A DNA stretch of 36,533 bases, taken from contig NZ_CDCA01000037.1 in assembly GCF_000820185.1 (NCBI RefSeq), positions 1 to 36,533 on the forward strand, written 5' to 3'. Numbering within the stretch: position 1 is the first letter of the stretch; every line of letters begins with the position of its first letter. A program made the position numbers and the translations under genes. Positions 1-11,093 of the stretch are shown in pieces. The notes beneath the pieces were generated by a model. That model made no database searches, was not told where the DNA came from, and saw only the letters and a list, made by a program, of their open reading frames with translations. The stretch is from Aeromonas tecta (lineage in GTDB: Bacteria > Pseudomonadota > Gammaproteobacteria > Enterobacterales > Aeromonadaceae).

Positions 1-616
1 CCGCCGACACATCCACCACCCCCAGCAGCTCGCTTGTCACCGGCAAGCCTGCCGCTTGGGCCGCGCGCCAGATGGCGGGCACCGTCCGATGGAAATCGGG
101 ATCCTCTGCAAACAGCCCCCGGATCTCCCCCTTGACCCCATGCAGCACGAAGCCGGGTCGGCTCTCGACCCGCAGCTGCACCCATTTCGGGGCGCAGGCC
201 TGCGGTGTTTGGGCACATACCAGCGGCATGGACAGCCCCAACCGCTGCCCCCGCTTGCGATAGGCAAGGGGCGAACAGCCAAAGTGCTGCTTGAAGGCGC
301 GACTGAAACTCACCTCAGAGCCAAAGCCATAACAGAGCGCCAGATCCAGCACCCGCTGCCGGCCCGAGAGCAGCGCCTCAGCCGCCAGACTCAGCTTCAA
401 CTCGCGCACATAGTGAGCCACCGTCAGCCCGGTTTCGTGCTGGAATACCCGCTGCAACTGCCAGCGCGACCAGCAGCTCTGCTCCGCCAGCTGCTCCAGG
501 GAGAGGGGCTCATCCAGATGGGTATGGATGTAGTCGAGCACCCGCTCGATGCGGGTGAAATGGGGGCGAGCCGCCGACGCTGGGCTGGGCTGGGGGAGGA
601 ATATGGATGCGGTCAT
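1..616 (-). CDS. AraC-family transcriptional regulator with GyrI-like effector domain (3' end outside window)
   Basis: The frame starts at an ATG at 616 and stays open to the window edge (about 205 residues visible). Residues 20-120 form a double helix-turn-helix of the AraC/MarA/Rob type, with the typical second-helix text GFGSEVSFSRAFKQHFGCSP. After residue 140 there is the beginning of a GyrI-like effector-binding domain (VQLRVESRPGFVLHGVKGEI). This DNA-binding-first order is that of Rob and SoxS-like regulators with a C-terminal ligand domain. An in-frame stop lies a short way upstream of the ATG, which fixes the start. The next gene in the same direction is a LysR regulator 170 bp away, so an operon is not assured. 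Target and ligand are unknown. Family call is seen; function is family knowledge. Confidence 0.88.
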   Translation of the reverse strand, partial: MTASIFLPQPSPASAARPHFTRIERVLDYIHTHLDEPLSLEQLAEQSCWSRWQLQRVFQHETGLTVAHYVRELKLSLAAEALLSGRQRVLDLALCYGFGSEVSFSRAFKQHFGCSPLAYRKRGQRLGLSMPLVCAQTPQACAPKWVQLRVESRPGFVLHGVKGEIRGLFAEDPDFHRTVPAIWRAAQAAGLPVTSELLGVVDVSA

Positions 617-786
617 GATGGAGTCTCTGCCTGCGAAGGTTCAGCCTCCGTTCAGGGAGTGCACATTAAACATGGCCGCCGCGCTGGCGGCAAGCCCTCT
701 ACAGGCCGCTCTCCAGCCAGCCATGACGCCGCCGTGTTTCAATTGACTGCCTCCTCTTGGCCATTCGAGCCCTGATGGTATTCACC

Positions 787-1692
787 TCAGGGTCGGGACG
801 GCGCGGCCCCCTGCCCCTCGTCAAAATGGCGACGCAGGGCGGCTATTACCCGCCGCACCTTCTCCGGGATCTCCCGCTGGGGGGTGATGGCATGGATCTC
901 CATGGGGGGCACCCGAAAGCCCGGCAGCAGCTCCAGCAGCAGGCCGGTGGCGAGATCCTCGGCGATCTCCCCCTCCGGTTGCAGCGAGATGCCCTGCCCC
1001 GCCAGGGTGAACTGGCGCAGGGGCAGCACGTTGTTGCACAGCACCCTGGGCTTGGGCCTCACCTTGTGAGACTGCCCCTTCTCATCGAGCAGCATCAGTC
1101 CCCCGCCGAGCAGGTCCGACGCCAGCCAGTCATGGTCCAGCAGATCCTCGGGGCTCCGCGGGGTGCCCTTGCGGGCGAGATAGGCCGGCGAGGCGCAGAG
1201 CAGCATCCGGGTCTGTCCCAGCCGGCGCGCCACCAGGCTCGAATCCGACAGGCTGCCGACCCGCAGCGCCACGTCGATGCGCTCGGCAATGAGATCCCGC
1301 TTTCCATCGTCGGCGATGATCTGAATGCACAGGCCAGGATGGGCCTGCAGCAGCGGCGACAGCGCCCGTGCCAGGGGTTGGCCGGCCATGCCCACCGGGG
1401 CGGTGATGCGCACCTCGCCGAGCAGGCTGTCGCGCACCTCGGACAGGCGCAGCTCAGTCTGATTGAGTGTCTGTTGCAGGGCCTGGCAACCCTGCCATAC
1501 CACCTCCCCCGCCTCTGTCAGGTTGAGGCGACGGGTGGAGCGGTGCAGCAGGGTGAGACCGAGCTGGCCCTCCAGCTGGCTGATGTGCTGACTGACGGCG
1601 GAGGGAGTCATGCCGAGGGCCTTGGCGGCGCCTGTCATGCTGCCCGCCTCCACCACGGCGGCGAAGATGGCGTAGCGTCTTAGCTGATCCAT
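787..1692 (-). CDS. LysR-family transcriptional regulator
   Basis: A 301-residue protein of normal LysR length. The N-terminal winged helix-turn-helix (residues 1-60) contains AAKALGMTPSAVSQHISQLE, a textbook LysR recognition helix, followed by the linker helix and a periplasmic-binding-protein-like effector domain (about 90-290). It is divergent from the NAD(P)-binding reductase starting at 1793, with 100 bp between start codons, which is the common LysR arrangement with its target gene. The AT-rich intergenic region 1693-1792 probably holds both promoters. It most resembles the large CrgA/DsdC-like subgroup (MDQLRRYAIFAAVVEAGSMT). The inducer is not predictable. Confidence 0.93.
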   Translation of the reverse strand: MDQLRRYAIFAAVVEAGSMTGAAKALGMTPSAVSQHISQLEGQLGLTLLHRSTRRLNLTEAGEVVWQGCQALQQTLNQTELRLSEVRDSLLGEVRITAPVGMAGQPLARALSPLLQAHPGLCIQIIADDGKRDLIAERIDVALRVGSLSDSSLVARRLGQTRMLLCASPAYLARKGTPRSPEDLLDHDWLASDLLGGGLMLLDEKGQSHKVRPKPRVLCNNVLPLRQFTLAGQGISLQPEGEIAEDLATGLLLELLPGFRVPPMEIHAITPQREIPEKVRRVIAALRRHFDEGQGAAPSRP

Positions 1693-1792
1693 TATTAAAC
1701 CCAGCTTATAAGTGAATGCATTTTATAGTGGATTATTAAATCATATTCGGGGGCGTAGGATGACCCCATTCCAACAGTGAAGGAGAATCCCC

Positions 1793-2431
1793 ATGAAAAT
1801 TGCCCTGATCGGTGCCAGCGGTTTTGTCGGCGCAGCCATCCTCAACGAAGCGGTCAACCGTGGCCACAGCGTCACCGCCCTGGTGCGCGATGTGAGCAAG
1901 ATAGCGCCCCATCCCCAGGTCCGCGCCGTGGCGGTGGACGCCCAGGACCCCAAGGCCCTGGCCGAGGCACTCAAGGGACACGATCGGGTGATCAGTGCCT
2001 ACAACCCGGGCTGGAGCGTGCCGGACATCTATGAGCAGTACCTCAAGGGTGCCAACGCCATAGTCCACGCGGCCGTGGCGGCAAACAGCTGGCTGCTGGT
2101 CATCGGCGGCGCCGGCAGTCTGGAGATTGCCCCCGGCGTGCAGCTGGTGGATACCCCGGACTTCCCGGCCGAGTGGAAGCAAGGGGCGCTGGCCGCCCGC
2201 GATGGCCTCACGGCGCTGCGCCGTGAAACCGCCCTCGACTGGCGCTTCGTCTCTCCCCCTGTGTTCCTCGAGCCCGGTGAGAAGCGTGGCGGCTACCTGC
2301 TCGGCGGCGATCAGGTGCTGTTTAGCGGTGACAAGCCCGCCGGGATCAGGGTCGGCGATCTGGCCGACGGGGTGATGAACGAGGTGGATCAACCGGCTCA
2401 CCTGCGCCAGCGCTTCACCCTGGGCTACTGA
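1793..2431 (+). CDS. NAD(P)-binding atypical short-chain reductase (YwnB/NmrA-like)
   Basis: A 212-residue single-domain Rossmann protein. The N-terminus has the dinucleotide motif GASGFVG (residues 7-13), followed by HSVTALVRD, typical of atypical SDRs in the NAD(P)H-binding (YwnB/SDR_a5) group. The lysine/tyrosine catalytic pair of classical SDRs is not evident. A ribosome site (AAGGAG) lies 8 nt before the ATG. The divergent LysR gene is its likely regulator, and a strong terminator follows at 2481. Relatives act as quinone or flavin reductases or as NADPH sensors, often in oxidative or electrophile stress. The substrate here is unknown. Confidence 0.85.
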   Translation: MKIALIGASGFVGAAILNEAVNRGHSVTALVRDVSKIAPHPQVRAVAVDAQDPKALAEALKGHDRVISAYNPGWSVPDIYEQYLKGANAIVHAAVAANSWLLVIGGAGSLEIAPGVQLVDTPDFPAEWKQGALAARDGLTALRRETALDWRFVSPPVFLEPGEKRGGYLLGGDQVLFSGDKPAGIRVGDLADGVMNEVDQPAHLRQRFTLGY

Positions 2432-2480
2432 TAGTCGCAAGCTCATCGACCGCCCCGCCACAGGCAGCTAAAAACACCAT

Positions 2481-2517
2481 AATAACGAGGGAGGCTGATG
2501 CCTCCCTCGTTATTTTT
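2481..2517 (+). terminator. Rho-independent terminator after the reductase gene
   Basis: A 15-bp perfect inverted repeat (2481-2495 with 2500-2514, loop TGAT) rich in G/C at the loop end and ending in a T-run. It lies 50 bp past the stop codon at 2431. Confidence 0.9.
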
Positions 2518-2831
2518 ATCTTCCAGCAGCAGGTTTCTCTGCCTCAATCCCCCCTGTCAGCCAAAGCGTCCGGTGCCAGGCTCACACGGAGGCGAGCCGC
2601 GCCTATCCTGGCCTCAAGGCCGCTCAAGCCATCCCCTCCCGAACATAAAACGAATTCTATTTCGATTTTTGTATATAACTAAGAATAATTCGTTGCTTTG
2701 CCGTTATAACTCCAAATCGTAGTATCACCTCAAGCCAGTGGCTTACCGCTCGAGTCCGGCCTCAAGGCCACCGGCGGCGCACCACTACAACGGGACAAGA
2801 CGTCCGGATCTGACCGCGTGAGGAGATGCAT
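2518..2831. other. Intergenic region upstream of the oxygenase gene
   Basis: No coding frame is convincing here. The part at 2640-2725 is strikingly AT-rich inside GC-rich DNA and should carry the promoter of the downstream gene. The text around 2670-2692 (TATAACTAAGAATAATTCG) resembles promoters of sulfur-starvation genes bound by CysB/Cbl, but this is only a resemblance. Two copies of CTCAAGGCC occur at 2612 and 2761. Confidence 0.4.
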
Positions 2832-3881
2832 ATGGAAAACGTATCACTGCCCATCATCGATTTTGCCGCCCTGAGTGGCACCCCAGAGGCTCGTCGCCAG
2901 ATGTTGGCCACACTCGGCCAGGCGGCGCGGGAGGTGGGTTTCTTCTATCTGACCGGCCATGGCCTGAGCGAGGCCGATCAGAAAGCGACCCTAAGGCTGG
3001 CGGCGCGCTTCTTCGCCCTGCCGGAGCAGGAGAAACGCAGCGTGCAGATGGTGCACTCCCCTCATTTTCGCGGTTACAACCAGGTGGGGGCCGAGCTGAC
3101 TCGCGCCAGACCGGACAGGCGTGAGCAGTTCGATATCATGGGTGAGGAGGCGGCGATCGGTGCAGATGCGCTGCACCAGCCCTGGCAACGGCTGACCGGC
3201 CCCAACCAGTGGCCCGCCGCCCTGCCGGAGATGAAGACGCACCTGCTGGATTGGCAGGCACGCCTCACCGACATCACCCTGGGCCTGCTCTCGGCCTTCG
3301 CCGAGGTGCTGGAGCAGCCGGCAGACGTGTTCGATGCCAGCATCCGCGGCGCCCCCTATCAGCACATGAAGCTGATTCACTACCCGGGCCGGGAAGTGGG
3401 CAGCAGCGACCAGGGGGTCGGCGCCCACAAGGATCCGGGCTACCTGACCCTGGTGATGCAAGACGATCAATCCGGCCTGGAAGTGGAGACGGCAAATGGC
3501 TGGATCTCGGCGCCGCCCTTGGCGGGGGCCCTGGTGGTCAACATCGGCGAGCTGCTGGAGCTTGCCTCCAACGGCTATCTCAAGGCGACCCTGCACCGAG
3601 TGGTGAGCCCGCCGCCCGGCGTCTCGCGCCTCTCCTGCGCCTTCTTTATGGCGGCGAGGCTTGATGCGACCGTGCCGCTGCTGTCCCTTTCACCCGAGCT
3701 GGCGGCCCAGGCGCAGGGGCCCGAGAGCGATCCCACCAACCCGCTCTTTTATCAGGTGGGAGAAAACGTGCTCAAGGGTCGGCTGCGCTCCCACCCGGAC
3801 GTGGCGGCGCGGCACTATGGGGAGCCAAACGGCCTGGTGCAAGGGATACAGAGCAAGGCGCAAGAGCCTGTGCCAGCCTGA
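2832..3881 (+). CDS. 2-oxoglutarate/Fe(II)-dependent oxygenase (isopenicillin-N-synthase-like)
   Basis: About 349 residues, the usual length for this family. An N-terminal DIOX_N region (LPIIDFAALSGT, then VGFFYLTGHGL) is followed by a 2OG-FeII_Oxy core. The iron ligands are visible: the HxD pair in GVGAHKDPGYLTL and the distal His in TLHRVVSP; the 2-oxoglutarate Arg is probably that in SRLSCAFF. Of two ATGs (2826 and 2832), the second is chosen because AGGAG at 2821-2825 then sits 6 nt before it. It is followed 170 bp later by a PLP-dependent lyase in the same direction. The pair suggests catabolism of an amino-acid-derived or sulfur compound, but that is inference. The substrate is unknown. 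Confidence 0.88.
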   Translation: MENVSLPIIDFAALSGTPEARRQMLATLGQAAREVGFFYLTGHGLSEADQKATLRLAARFFALPEQEKRSVQMVHSPHFRGYNQVGAELTRARPDRREQFDIMGEEAAIGADALHQPWQRLTGPNQWPAALPEMKTHLLDWQARLTDITLGLLSAFAEVLEQPADVFDASIRGAPYQHMKLIHYPGREVGSSDQGVGAHKDPGYLTLVMQDDQSGLEVETANGWISAPPLAGALVVNIGELLELASNGYLKATLHRVVSPPPGVSRLSCAFFMAARLDATVPLLSLSPELAAQAQGPESDPTNPLFYQVGENVLKGRLRSHPDVAARHYGEPNGLVQGIQSKAQEPVPA

Positions 3882-3925
3882 TGAAGAGAAGTGTCAAAAT
3901 AGAGGCACAGACATGTATTTAAGCG

Positions 3926-3944
3926 GGGCGCCATCGGGGCGCCC
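3926..3944 (+). other. GC-rich hairpin between oxygenase and lyase genes
   Basis: A perfect 7-bp stem (GGGCGCC / GGCGCCC) with loop ATCGG lies 45 bp after the oxygenase stop. No T-run follows, so it is not a standard terminator. It may stabilise an mRNA end or weakly attenuate read-through. Confidence 0.4.
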
Positions 3945-4018
3945 TTGCGGCTCGGTAAGCGGCCACAAGCAAACCCGCTCACTGATGCCGAGCGAGTCAT
4001 TACCCAACACAGCACAAG

Positions 4019-4038
4019 CGTGCCAGTACCCTGGCACG
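4019..4038. promoter_or_regulatory. Perfect 8-bp palindrome just upstream of the lyase start
   Basis: CGTGCCAG-TACC-CTGGCACG is a perfect inverted repeat ending 13 nt before the ATG at 4052 and directly abutting the ribosome site (GGAG at 4041-4044). It could be a repressor operator or an RNA hairpin controlling translation. No matching family is recognised. Confidence 0.45.
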
Positions 4039-4051
4039 ACGGAGAAAAACA

Positions 4052-5215
4052 ATGAAATTCAAGACCATGAGCGTGCACAGCGGCCAGCGTATCGATCCCC
4101 AGACCGGCGCCCTCACCACCCCGCTCTACCAGAGCAGCACCTTCAGCTACTTCAATGCCCAGGCGGGCAAGGAGCGCTTCGCAGGCCAGGCCCCCGGTTT
4201 CATCTACAGCCGCTTTGGCAACCCCACTACGGCGGAGCTTGAGCAGAAACTGGCGGCGCTGGAAGGGGCCGACGAAGCGCTGGTGCTGGCGAGCGGCATG
4301 GCGGCGGTGAGCGCCATCATGTATGCCCTGGCGGACAGCGGCGACGAAGTGGCCTACATAGGCCCGCTCTACGGCGGCACCGATGCCTTCTTGAAGCAGA
4401 CCTTCAGCCGCGCCGGCATCCGAGTCACCGCCTATGAGAGCGATCAAGATCTGCTGGCCAACATCAATCCCGCCACCAAGGTGGTGCTGTTCGAGACGCT
4501 GACCAACCCCACCCTCAAGGTGGTGGATCCGCGCATAGTCGTGCAGGCGGCCCGCAAGGTGGGCGCCATCAGCGTCTGTGACAACACCTTCCTCACCCCC
4601 TATCTGCTGCGTCCGCTGGAGCTTGGCATCGACATCGTGATGCACAGCGGCACCAAGTACCTCGGCGGTCATGGCGACATCATCGCCGGGGTGGTGGCCG
4701 GCTCCCATGCGCTGATGAAGTCCATCCGCACCGTGGCCCTCAAGCACATCGGCTCCCCCATAGGCCCGCAGGAGGCCTATCTGCTGCAACGCGGGGTCAA
4801 GACCCTGCCCCTGCGCATGGATGCCCATCTGCACAACGCCCAGAAGGTGGCCGACTTCCTGGCCGCCCACCCGGCGGTGAAGAAGGTGATCTACCCGGGT
4901 CTTGCCAGCCACCCGGGTCACGACGCCCTCGGCGCCTTCGCCAGCGGCTTTGGCGGCATGGTGAGCATAGAGCTGGAAGGAGGCTTTGCACGCTGCGCCA
5001 CCCTGCTCGACAACCTGCAGCTGTTCGTGCAGGCGGTGAGCCTGGGGGATCTCGAGAGTCTGGCCTGCCATCCGGCCAGCACCACCCACGCTGCCATGGA
5101 CGAGGCGAGCCGCCTCGCCGCCGGGGTCAATGACGATCTCATTCGCTTCAGTATCGGGGTGGAAGACGCAGACGATCTGATCGCCGATCTGGCGGCGGCG
5201 CTGGCGCTGATCTGA
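4052..5215 (+). CDS. PLP-dependent trans-sulfuration enzyme (Cys/Met metabolism family)
   Basis: A 387-residue fold-type I PLP enzyme of the Cys_Met_Meta_PP family, the usual length. Visible landmarks are YSRFGNPTT (substrate/PLP Arg-Tyr loop), ASGMAAVSA (PLP phosphate), CDNTFLTPY (the Asp that binds the pyridine nitrogen) and the PLP lysine in MHSGTKYLGGHGD. The family covers cystathionine gamma-synthase/lyase, O-acetylhomoserine sulfhydrylase and methionine gamma-lyase. At the position where methionine gamma-lyases carry the characteristic Cys (YGCT), this protein has YGGT. That argues against a classical methionine gamma-lyase and fits a cystathionine/cysteine lyase or synthase. Partner gene upstream: an Fe(II)/2OG oxygenase. 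Exact reaction unresolved. Confidence 0.88.
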   Translation: MKFKTMSVHSGQRIDPQTGALTTPLYQSSTFSYFNAQAGKERFAGQAPGFIYSRFGNPTTAELEQKLAALEGADEALVLASGMAAVSAIMYALADSGDEVAYIGPLYGGTDAFLKQTFSRAGIRVTAYESDQDLLANINPATKVVLFETLTNPTLKVVDPRIVVQAARKVGAISVCDNTFLTPYLLRPLELGIDIVMHSGTKYLGGHGDIIAGVVAGSHALMKSIRTVALKHIGSPIGPQEAYLLQRGVKTLPLRMDAHLHNAQKVADFLAAHPAVKKVIYPGLASHPGHDALGAFASGFGGMVSIELEGGFARCATLLDNLQLFVQAVSLGDLESLACHPASTTHAAMDEASRLAAGVNDDLIRFSIGVEDADDLIADLAAALALI

Positions 5216-5283
5216 CCTTAAACGCCTTGCCGGAGCCGTCCCCGACGGATGTCGAACGCAAGGCGGGTGAAGGCACAGAAAAC

Positions 5284-5313
5284 AAAAAGGGAAGGCTCAG
5301 CCTTCCCTTTTTT
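5284..5313. terminator. Bidirectional terminator between lyase gene and folD
   Basis: The inverted repeat AAAAAGGGAAGGC-TCA-GCCTTCCCTTTTT has an A-run on the left and a T-run on the right. It can therefore serve both the rightward lyase gene and the leftward folD. Confidence 0.88.
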
Positions 5314-5438
5314 ATATCGATAAATTCGTATTTATCATGACAACAAGCCATAGAATGATGCGTAAACAGCACAGTTTGTTGCCATAAAACACCGGAGGAG
5401 GATGGGTCGACACCCAACCTCACCTTCTACCTGCTGAC

Positions 5439-6296
5439 TCAGGCGTCGTGATAGTCCTGGCAGGCGCTCAGGGTGTTTTCCATCAGGCTGGCCACCGTCA
5501 TGGGGCCCACGCCACCGGGTACCGGCGTGATGAAGGCGGCATGACTGCGCGCCGTTTCAAACTCCACGTCCCCGACCAGGGAGCCATCGGCCAGACGGTT
5601 GATGCCCACATCGATCACCAGGGCGCCGGGCTTGACCCACTCACCCGGGATGAAGTTCGGCTTGCCCACCGCCACCACCAACAGATCGGCGCGGCGCACC
5701 TGGGCCTCCAGATCCTGGGTGAAACGATGGCAGGTGGTGGTGGTACAGCCCGCCAGCAGCAGCTCCAGGGTCATGGGGCGGCCGACGATATTGGAGGCAC
5801 CGACCACCACCGCATGCAGACCGTGGGTCTTGACGCCGGTTGCCTCGATCAGGGTCATGATGCCCTTGGGAGTGCAAGGGCGCAGGGCCGGAATGCGCTG
5901 GGCCAGACGGCCCACGTTGTAGGGATGAAAACCATCCACATCCTTGTCGGGACGAATGCGCTCGAGCAGCTGGGTGGTGTCGCAATGGGCCGGCAGGGGC
6001 AATTGCACCAGGATACCGTCCACCTCTGCGTCGTCATTGAGCCGGTCGATCAGCGCCAGCAACTCTTCCTGACTCGCATCGGCGCTGAGATCATAGGAGC
6101 GGGAGATGAATCCCACCTCTTCACAGGCCCGGCGCTTGCTGCCGACATAGACCTGAGACGCCGGATCCATCCCCACCAGGATCACCGCCAGCCCCGGCGC
6201 CCGTTTACCCAATGCCAACCGCTGTTGGACCTTCGCAGCGACCTGACTGCGAATCGTTTGCGCAACCTGTTTTCCATCAATGATTTTGGCAGACAT
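5439..6296 (-). CDS. folD: Methylenetetrahydrofolate dehydrogenase / methenyltetrahydrofolate cyclohydrolase
   Basis: A 285-residue bifunctional FolD, matching the family's usual length of about 288. It interconverts 5,10-methylene-, methenyl- and 10-formyl-tetrahydrofolate in the cytoplasm with NADP, feeding purine and formyl-Met synthesis. Catalytic Tyr50 and Lys54 are seen in [17 protein letters not shown]. The folate-site text [13 protein letters not shown] and PCTPKGIM, the NADP loop [12 protein letters not shown] and the C-terminal signature [13 protein letters not shown] are all present. Nothing looks damaged. It is divergent from the tRNA operon at 6501, and the two upstream regions share about 200 bp. 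Confidence 0.98.
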   Translation of the reverse strand: MSAKIIDGKQVAQTIRSQVAAKVQQRLALGKRAPGLAVILVGMDPASQVYVGSKRRACEEVGFISRSYDLSADASQEELLALIDRLNDDAEVDGILVQLPLPAHCDTTQLLERIRPDKDVDGFHPYNVGRLAQRIPALRPCTPKGIMTLIEATGVKTHGLHAVVVGASNIVGRPMTLELLLAGCTTTTCHRFTQDLEAQVRRADLLVVAVGKPNFIPGEWVKPGALVIDVGINRLADGSLVGDVEFETARSHAAFITPVPGGVGPMTVASLMENTLSACQDYHDA

Positions 6297-6417
6297 CGTT
6301 CTTCACTCACCATGTGTTCAACTGCCGCGTATTGTCGCATTTTTTTGGCACGGGTGTTAGCGGCTCGCGCTGGGCGGGCAATAAGTAGGCATTTGAATTT
6401 ACTGACGGAAAAAGTCG

Positions 6418-6447
6418 TTGACGCTGCGTTTGCCGCTTGGGTATGAT
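6418..6447 (+). promoter_or_regulatory. Stable-RNA type promoter of the tRNA operon
   Basis: TTGACG (6418-6423) and TATGAT (6442-6447) are 18 bp apart, followed by a GC-rich discriminator (GCCCGCCCG). Such discriminators are known from rRNA and tRNA promoters under stringent control. The first tRNA begins about 54 bp downstream of the -10. Confidence 0.75.
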
Positions 6448-6500
6448 GCCCGCCCGTTGCCCATGAGCCTCGCTCTGGGTATGCTGGACAGATAATTTTT

Positions 6501-6577
<77 letters not shown>

Positions 6578-6614
6578 TGTTCATCGATGAGTCGCAGTGA
6601 CTGGTCGATACAGA

Positions 6615-6691
<77 letters not shown>

Positions 6692-6740
6692 TTAATGTGA
6701 TCTCTCCGTCAGGGGCGATGATGTTAACGGCAATTTCAGT

Positions 6741-6817
6741 GGTGGCTGTAGCTCAGTTGGTAGAGTCCCGGATTGTGATTCCGGTTGTCGTGGGTTCGAG
6801 CCCCATCAGCCACCCCA
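6741..6817 (+). tRNA. tRNA-His (anticodon GTG)
   Basis: The extra 5' G characteristic of tRNA-His is at 6741, pairing with C6814. The anticodon loop TTGTGAT gives GTG, and CCA is encoded. The D-stem GCTC/GAGT contains one G-T wobble at its outer pair, a minor departure from the usual GAGC. Confidence 0.96.
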
Positions 6818-6891
6818 TTATTCTGTTTGCGCTGCTCGCAGCCAACAGCGGTCAGCCAGACTGACCCCATGCGCCTCGTGTGCATGTACTC

Positions 6892-6917
6892 AAAACCGGC
6901 CTAGTGCCGGTTTTTTG
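6892..6917 (+). terminator. Terminator of the tRNA operon
   Basis: The stem AAAACCGGC/GCCGGTTTT closes the loop CTAGT and is followed by a T-run, 75 bp after tRNA-His. Confidence 0.9.
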
Positions 6918-9844
<2,927 letters not shown>

Positions 9845-9864
9845 GGCTGAAAGCATAACGACTG

Positions 9865-9924
9865 ACGCTCCGCTGTCTGCGAGTGGCCTTGGTGGCCAAC
9901 ACTGACATCGGAGCGTTTCTTTTT
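9865..9924 (+). terminator. Probable terminator after katG
   Basis: ACGCTCCG (9865-9872) pairs with CGGAGCGT (9909-9916) and is followed by TTCTTTTTG. An inner small hairpin (TGGCC/GGCCA) sits in the loop. Confidence 0.65.
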
Positions 9925-10036
9925 GTGGTTCTGCCAGAGAGGCCGATGAATAGCGTTTCTCTTTTATGCCTCTGCTTCCTTGCCCCTTATTCCCCGTCCC
10001 CGCTCGTCCCTCATGCTCATGAGGATGGGATACAAC

Positions 10037-10798
10037 TTACTCCTTCTGTTTTTTCAGGGTCAGGTAGCCCACCAGCAGAATGATGAGCATAAAGAAGACT
10101 TCACTGACCAGGGTCACGCCGTAACCCAAACCGCCGTGCTTCACGGACTGGGACAACAGATCTCCCACCGAGGCCCCCAGTGGTCGGGTCAATACGTAGG
10201 CTATCCAAAACGTCAGCACAGTGTTCATCTTGAAGAGGTAATGCGCCAGGGCCGTCAGCGCTATCAGACCACCAAACAGCATGGTCGAGTTGGCGTAACC
10301 AATGTCCATTCCCTCCGCGACCCAGTCACCGGCGGCCGTGCCCAGTGCAAAGGTCACCAGAATAGCGAGCCAGTAGTATTGCTCCCGCTTGGGAGTATTG
10401 ATCGAGCGAATGGACAGGGTCCCTTCGTGGCGATACCAGATGGTAAAGGTCACCAATAACAGCAGGGTAAATACCGAGGTCGACAACCAGAGCGGAATAC
10501 CAATCTGATCGGTCAGATTATCCGTCAGCAGGGTCCCAAATATACTGACCATGACCACGGCCAACCAATATCGCCAGGGTTCATAGCGTCCCCATCGCAT
10601 TTGCACGTTGAGCGCAATAATTAATACGCCGCCCATCAGCAGGGAAGTCAGCGTCAACCCGAAATGCAAATTGAAGATCAAATAATCGGCGGCAGTTTCA
10701 CCGACGGTGGTCGACATCATTTTAATTATCCAGAACACCAGGGTGATTTCCGGCACCTTGTTAAATATGGATGGCTCCTCCAGCAATCGCGTTTTCAT
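10037..10798 (-). CDS. COG4705-type multi-pass membrane protein
   Basis: A 253-residue integral inner-membrane protein with about eight hydrophobic segments. It has internal repeats of a pattern with a hydrophobic stretch and a G-(E/D) turn (KMMSTTVGETAADYL; GTAAGDWVAEG; GASVGDLLSQS), which is typical of the uncharacterised COG4705 family. The frame is open to 10957, but the ATG at 10798 (MKTRLLEEPSIFNKVPE) is chosen because the family begins here and the extra 53 residues are polar, low-quality sequence that covers a regulatory box. A perfect PmrA-type box lies 50 bp upstream (10848-10864). Divergent from eptA. Molecular function unknown; a role in envelope adaptation is inference from the shared regulation. 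Confidence 0.82.
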   Translation of the reverse strand: MKTRLLEEPSIFNKVPEITLVFWIIKMMSTTVGETAADYLIFNLHFGLTLTSLLMGGVLIIALNVQMRWGRYEPWRYWLAVVMVSIFGTLLTDNLTDQIGIPLWLSTSVFTLLLLVTFTIWYRHEGTLSIRSINTPKREQYYWLAILVTFALGTAAGDWVAEGMDIGYANSTMLFGGLIALTALAHYLFKMNTVLTFWIAYVLTRPLGASVGDLLSQSVKHGGLGYGVTLVSEVFFMLIILLVGYLTLKKQKE

Positions 10799-10847
10799 CT
10801 TCCTACCCCAAACGCCCCATAATGTAGGCTGACTGTGGACAGGGAAA

Positions 10848-10864
10848 CTTAAGATTGCATTAAG
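10848..10864 (-). promoter_or_regulatory. PmrA-type box for the COG4705 membrane gene
   Basis: On the minus strand this reads CTTAAT-GCAAT-CTTAAG, a perfect match to the known PmrA direct repeat YTTAAK-N5-YTTAAK, 50 bp before the start codon at 10798. A possible -10 (CATTAT) follows about 23 bp downstream. Confidence 0.75.
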
Positions 10865-10957
10865 CTTCCCCCTCGCTTTCATTATTTTTTGCATCCTGCG
10901 GCAGAAAAATAATGCCGATGGCCTCATCAGCGATATTTCTTGTTTGGGGCCGAACAT

Positions 10958-10974
10958 CTTAACCCTTTCTTAAG
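10958..10974 (+). promoter_or_regulatory. PmrA-type box for eptA
   Basis: Reads CTTAAC-CCTTT-CTTAAG, one mismatch from YTTAAK-N5-YTTAAK. It lies about 120 bp before the eptA start, with a possible -10 (GTTATG) about 20 bp downstream. Known context: pmrC/eptA is a standard PmrA target in enterobacteria. Confidence 0.7.
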
Positions 10975-11093
10975 ATTGGGACGGCATGCTCAGCGTTATG
11001 TGAGGGAAGATCCTCGCCCCGTCTTATCAGGATGAACGACGGGAAACAGCCGCCCCTGGGGCTGCCGGTCATCAAGAGTGCAGGAGTCTGGTT

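Noticed and set aside
56..775. 239-codon plus-strand frame over the AraC gene
   Set aside because: It is antisense shadow of the AraC gene; the minus strand has clear AraC motifs and a defined start at 616.
3815..5089. 424-codon minus-strand frame over the PLP lyase
   Set aside because: His/Gly/Gln-rich antisense shadow of GC-rich coding DNA; the plus strand carries all PLP-enzyme motifs.
10799..10957. N-terminal extension of the COG4705 protein to 10957
   Set aside because: The extension is not membrane-protein-like and would bury the perfect PmrA box inside the coding sequence.
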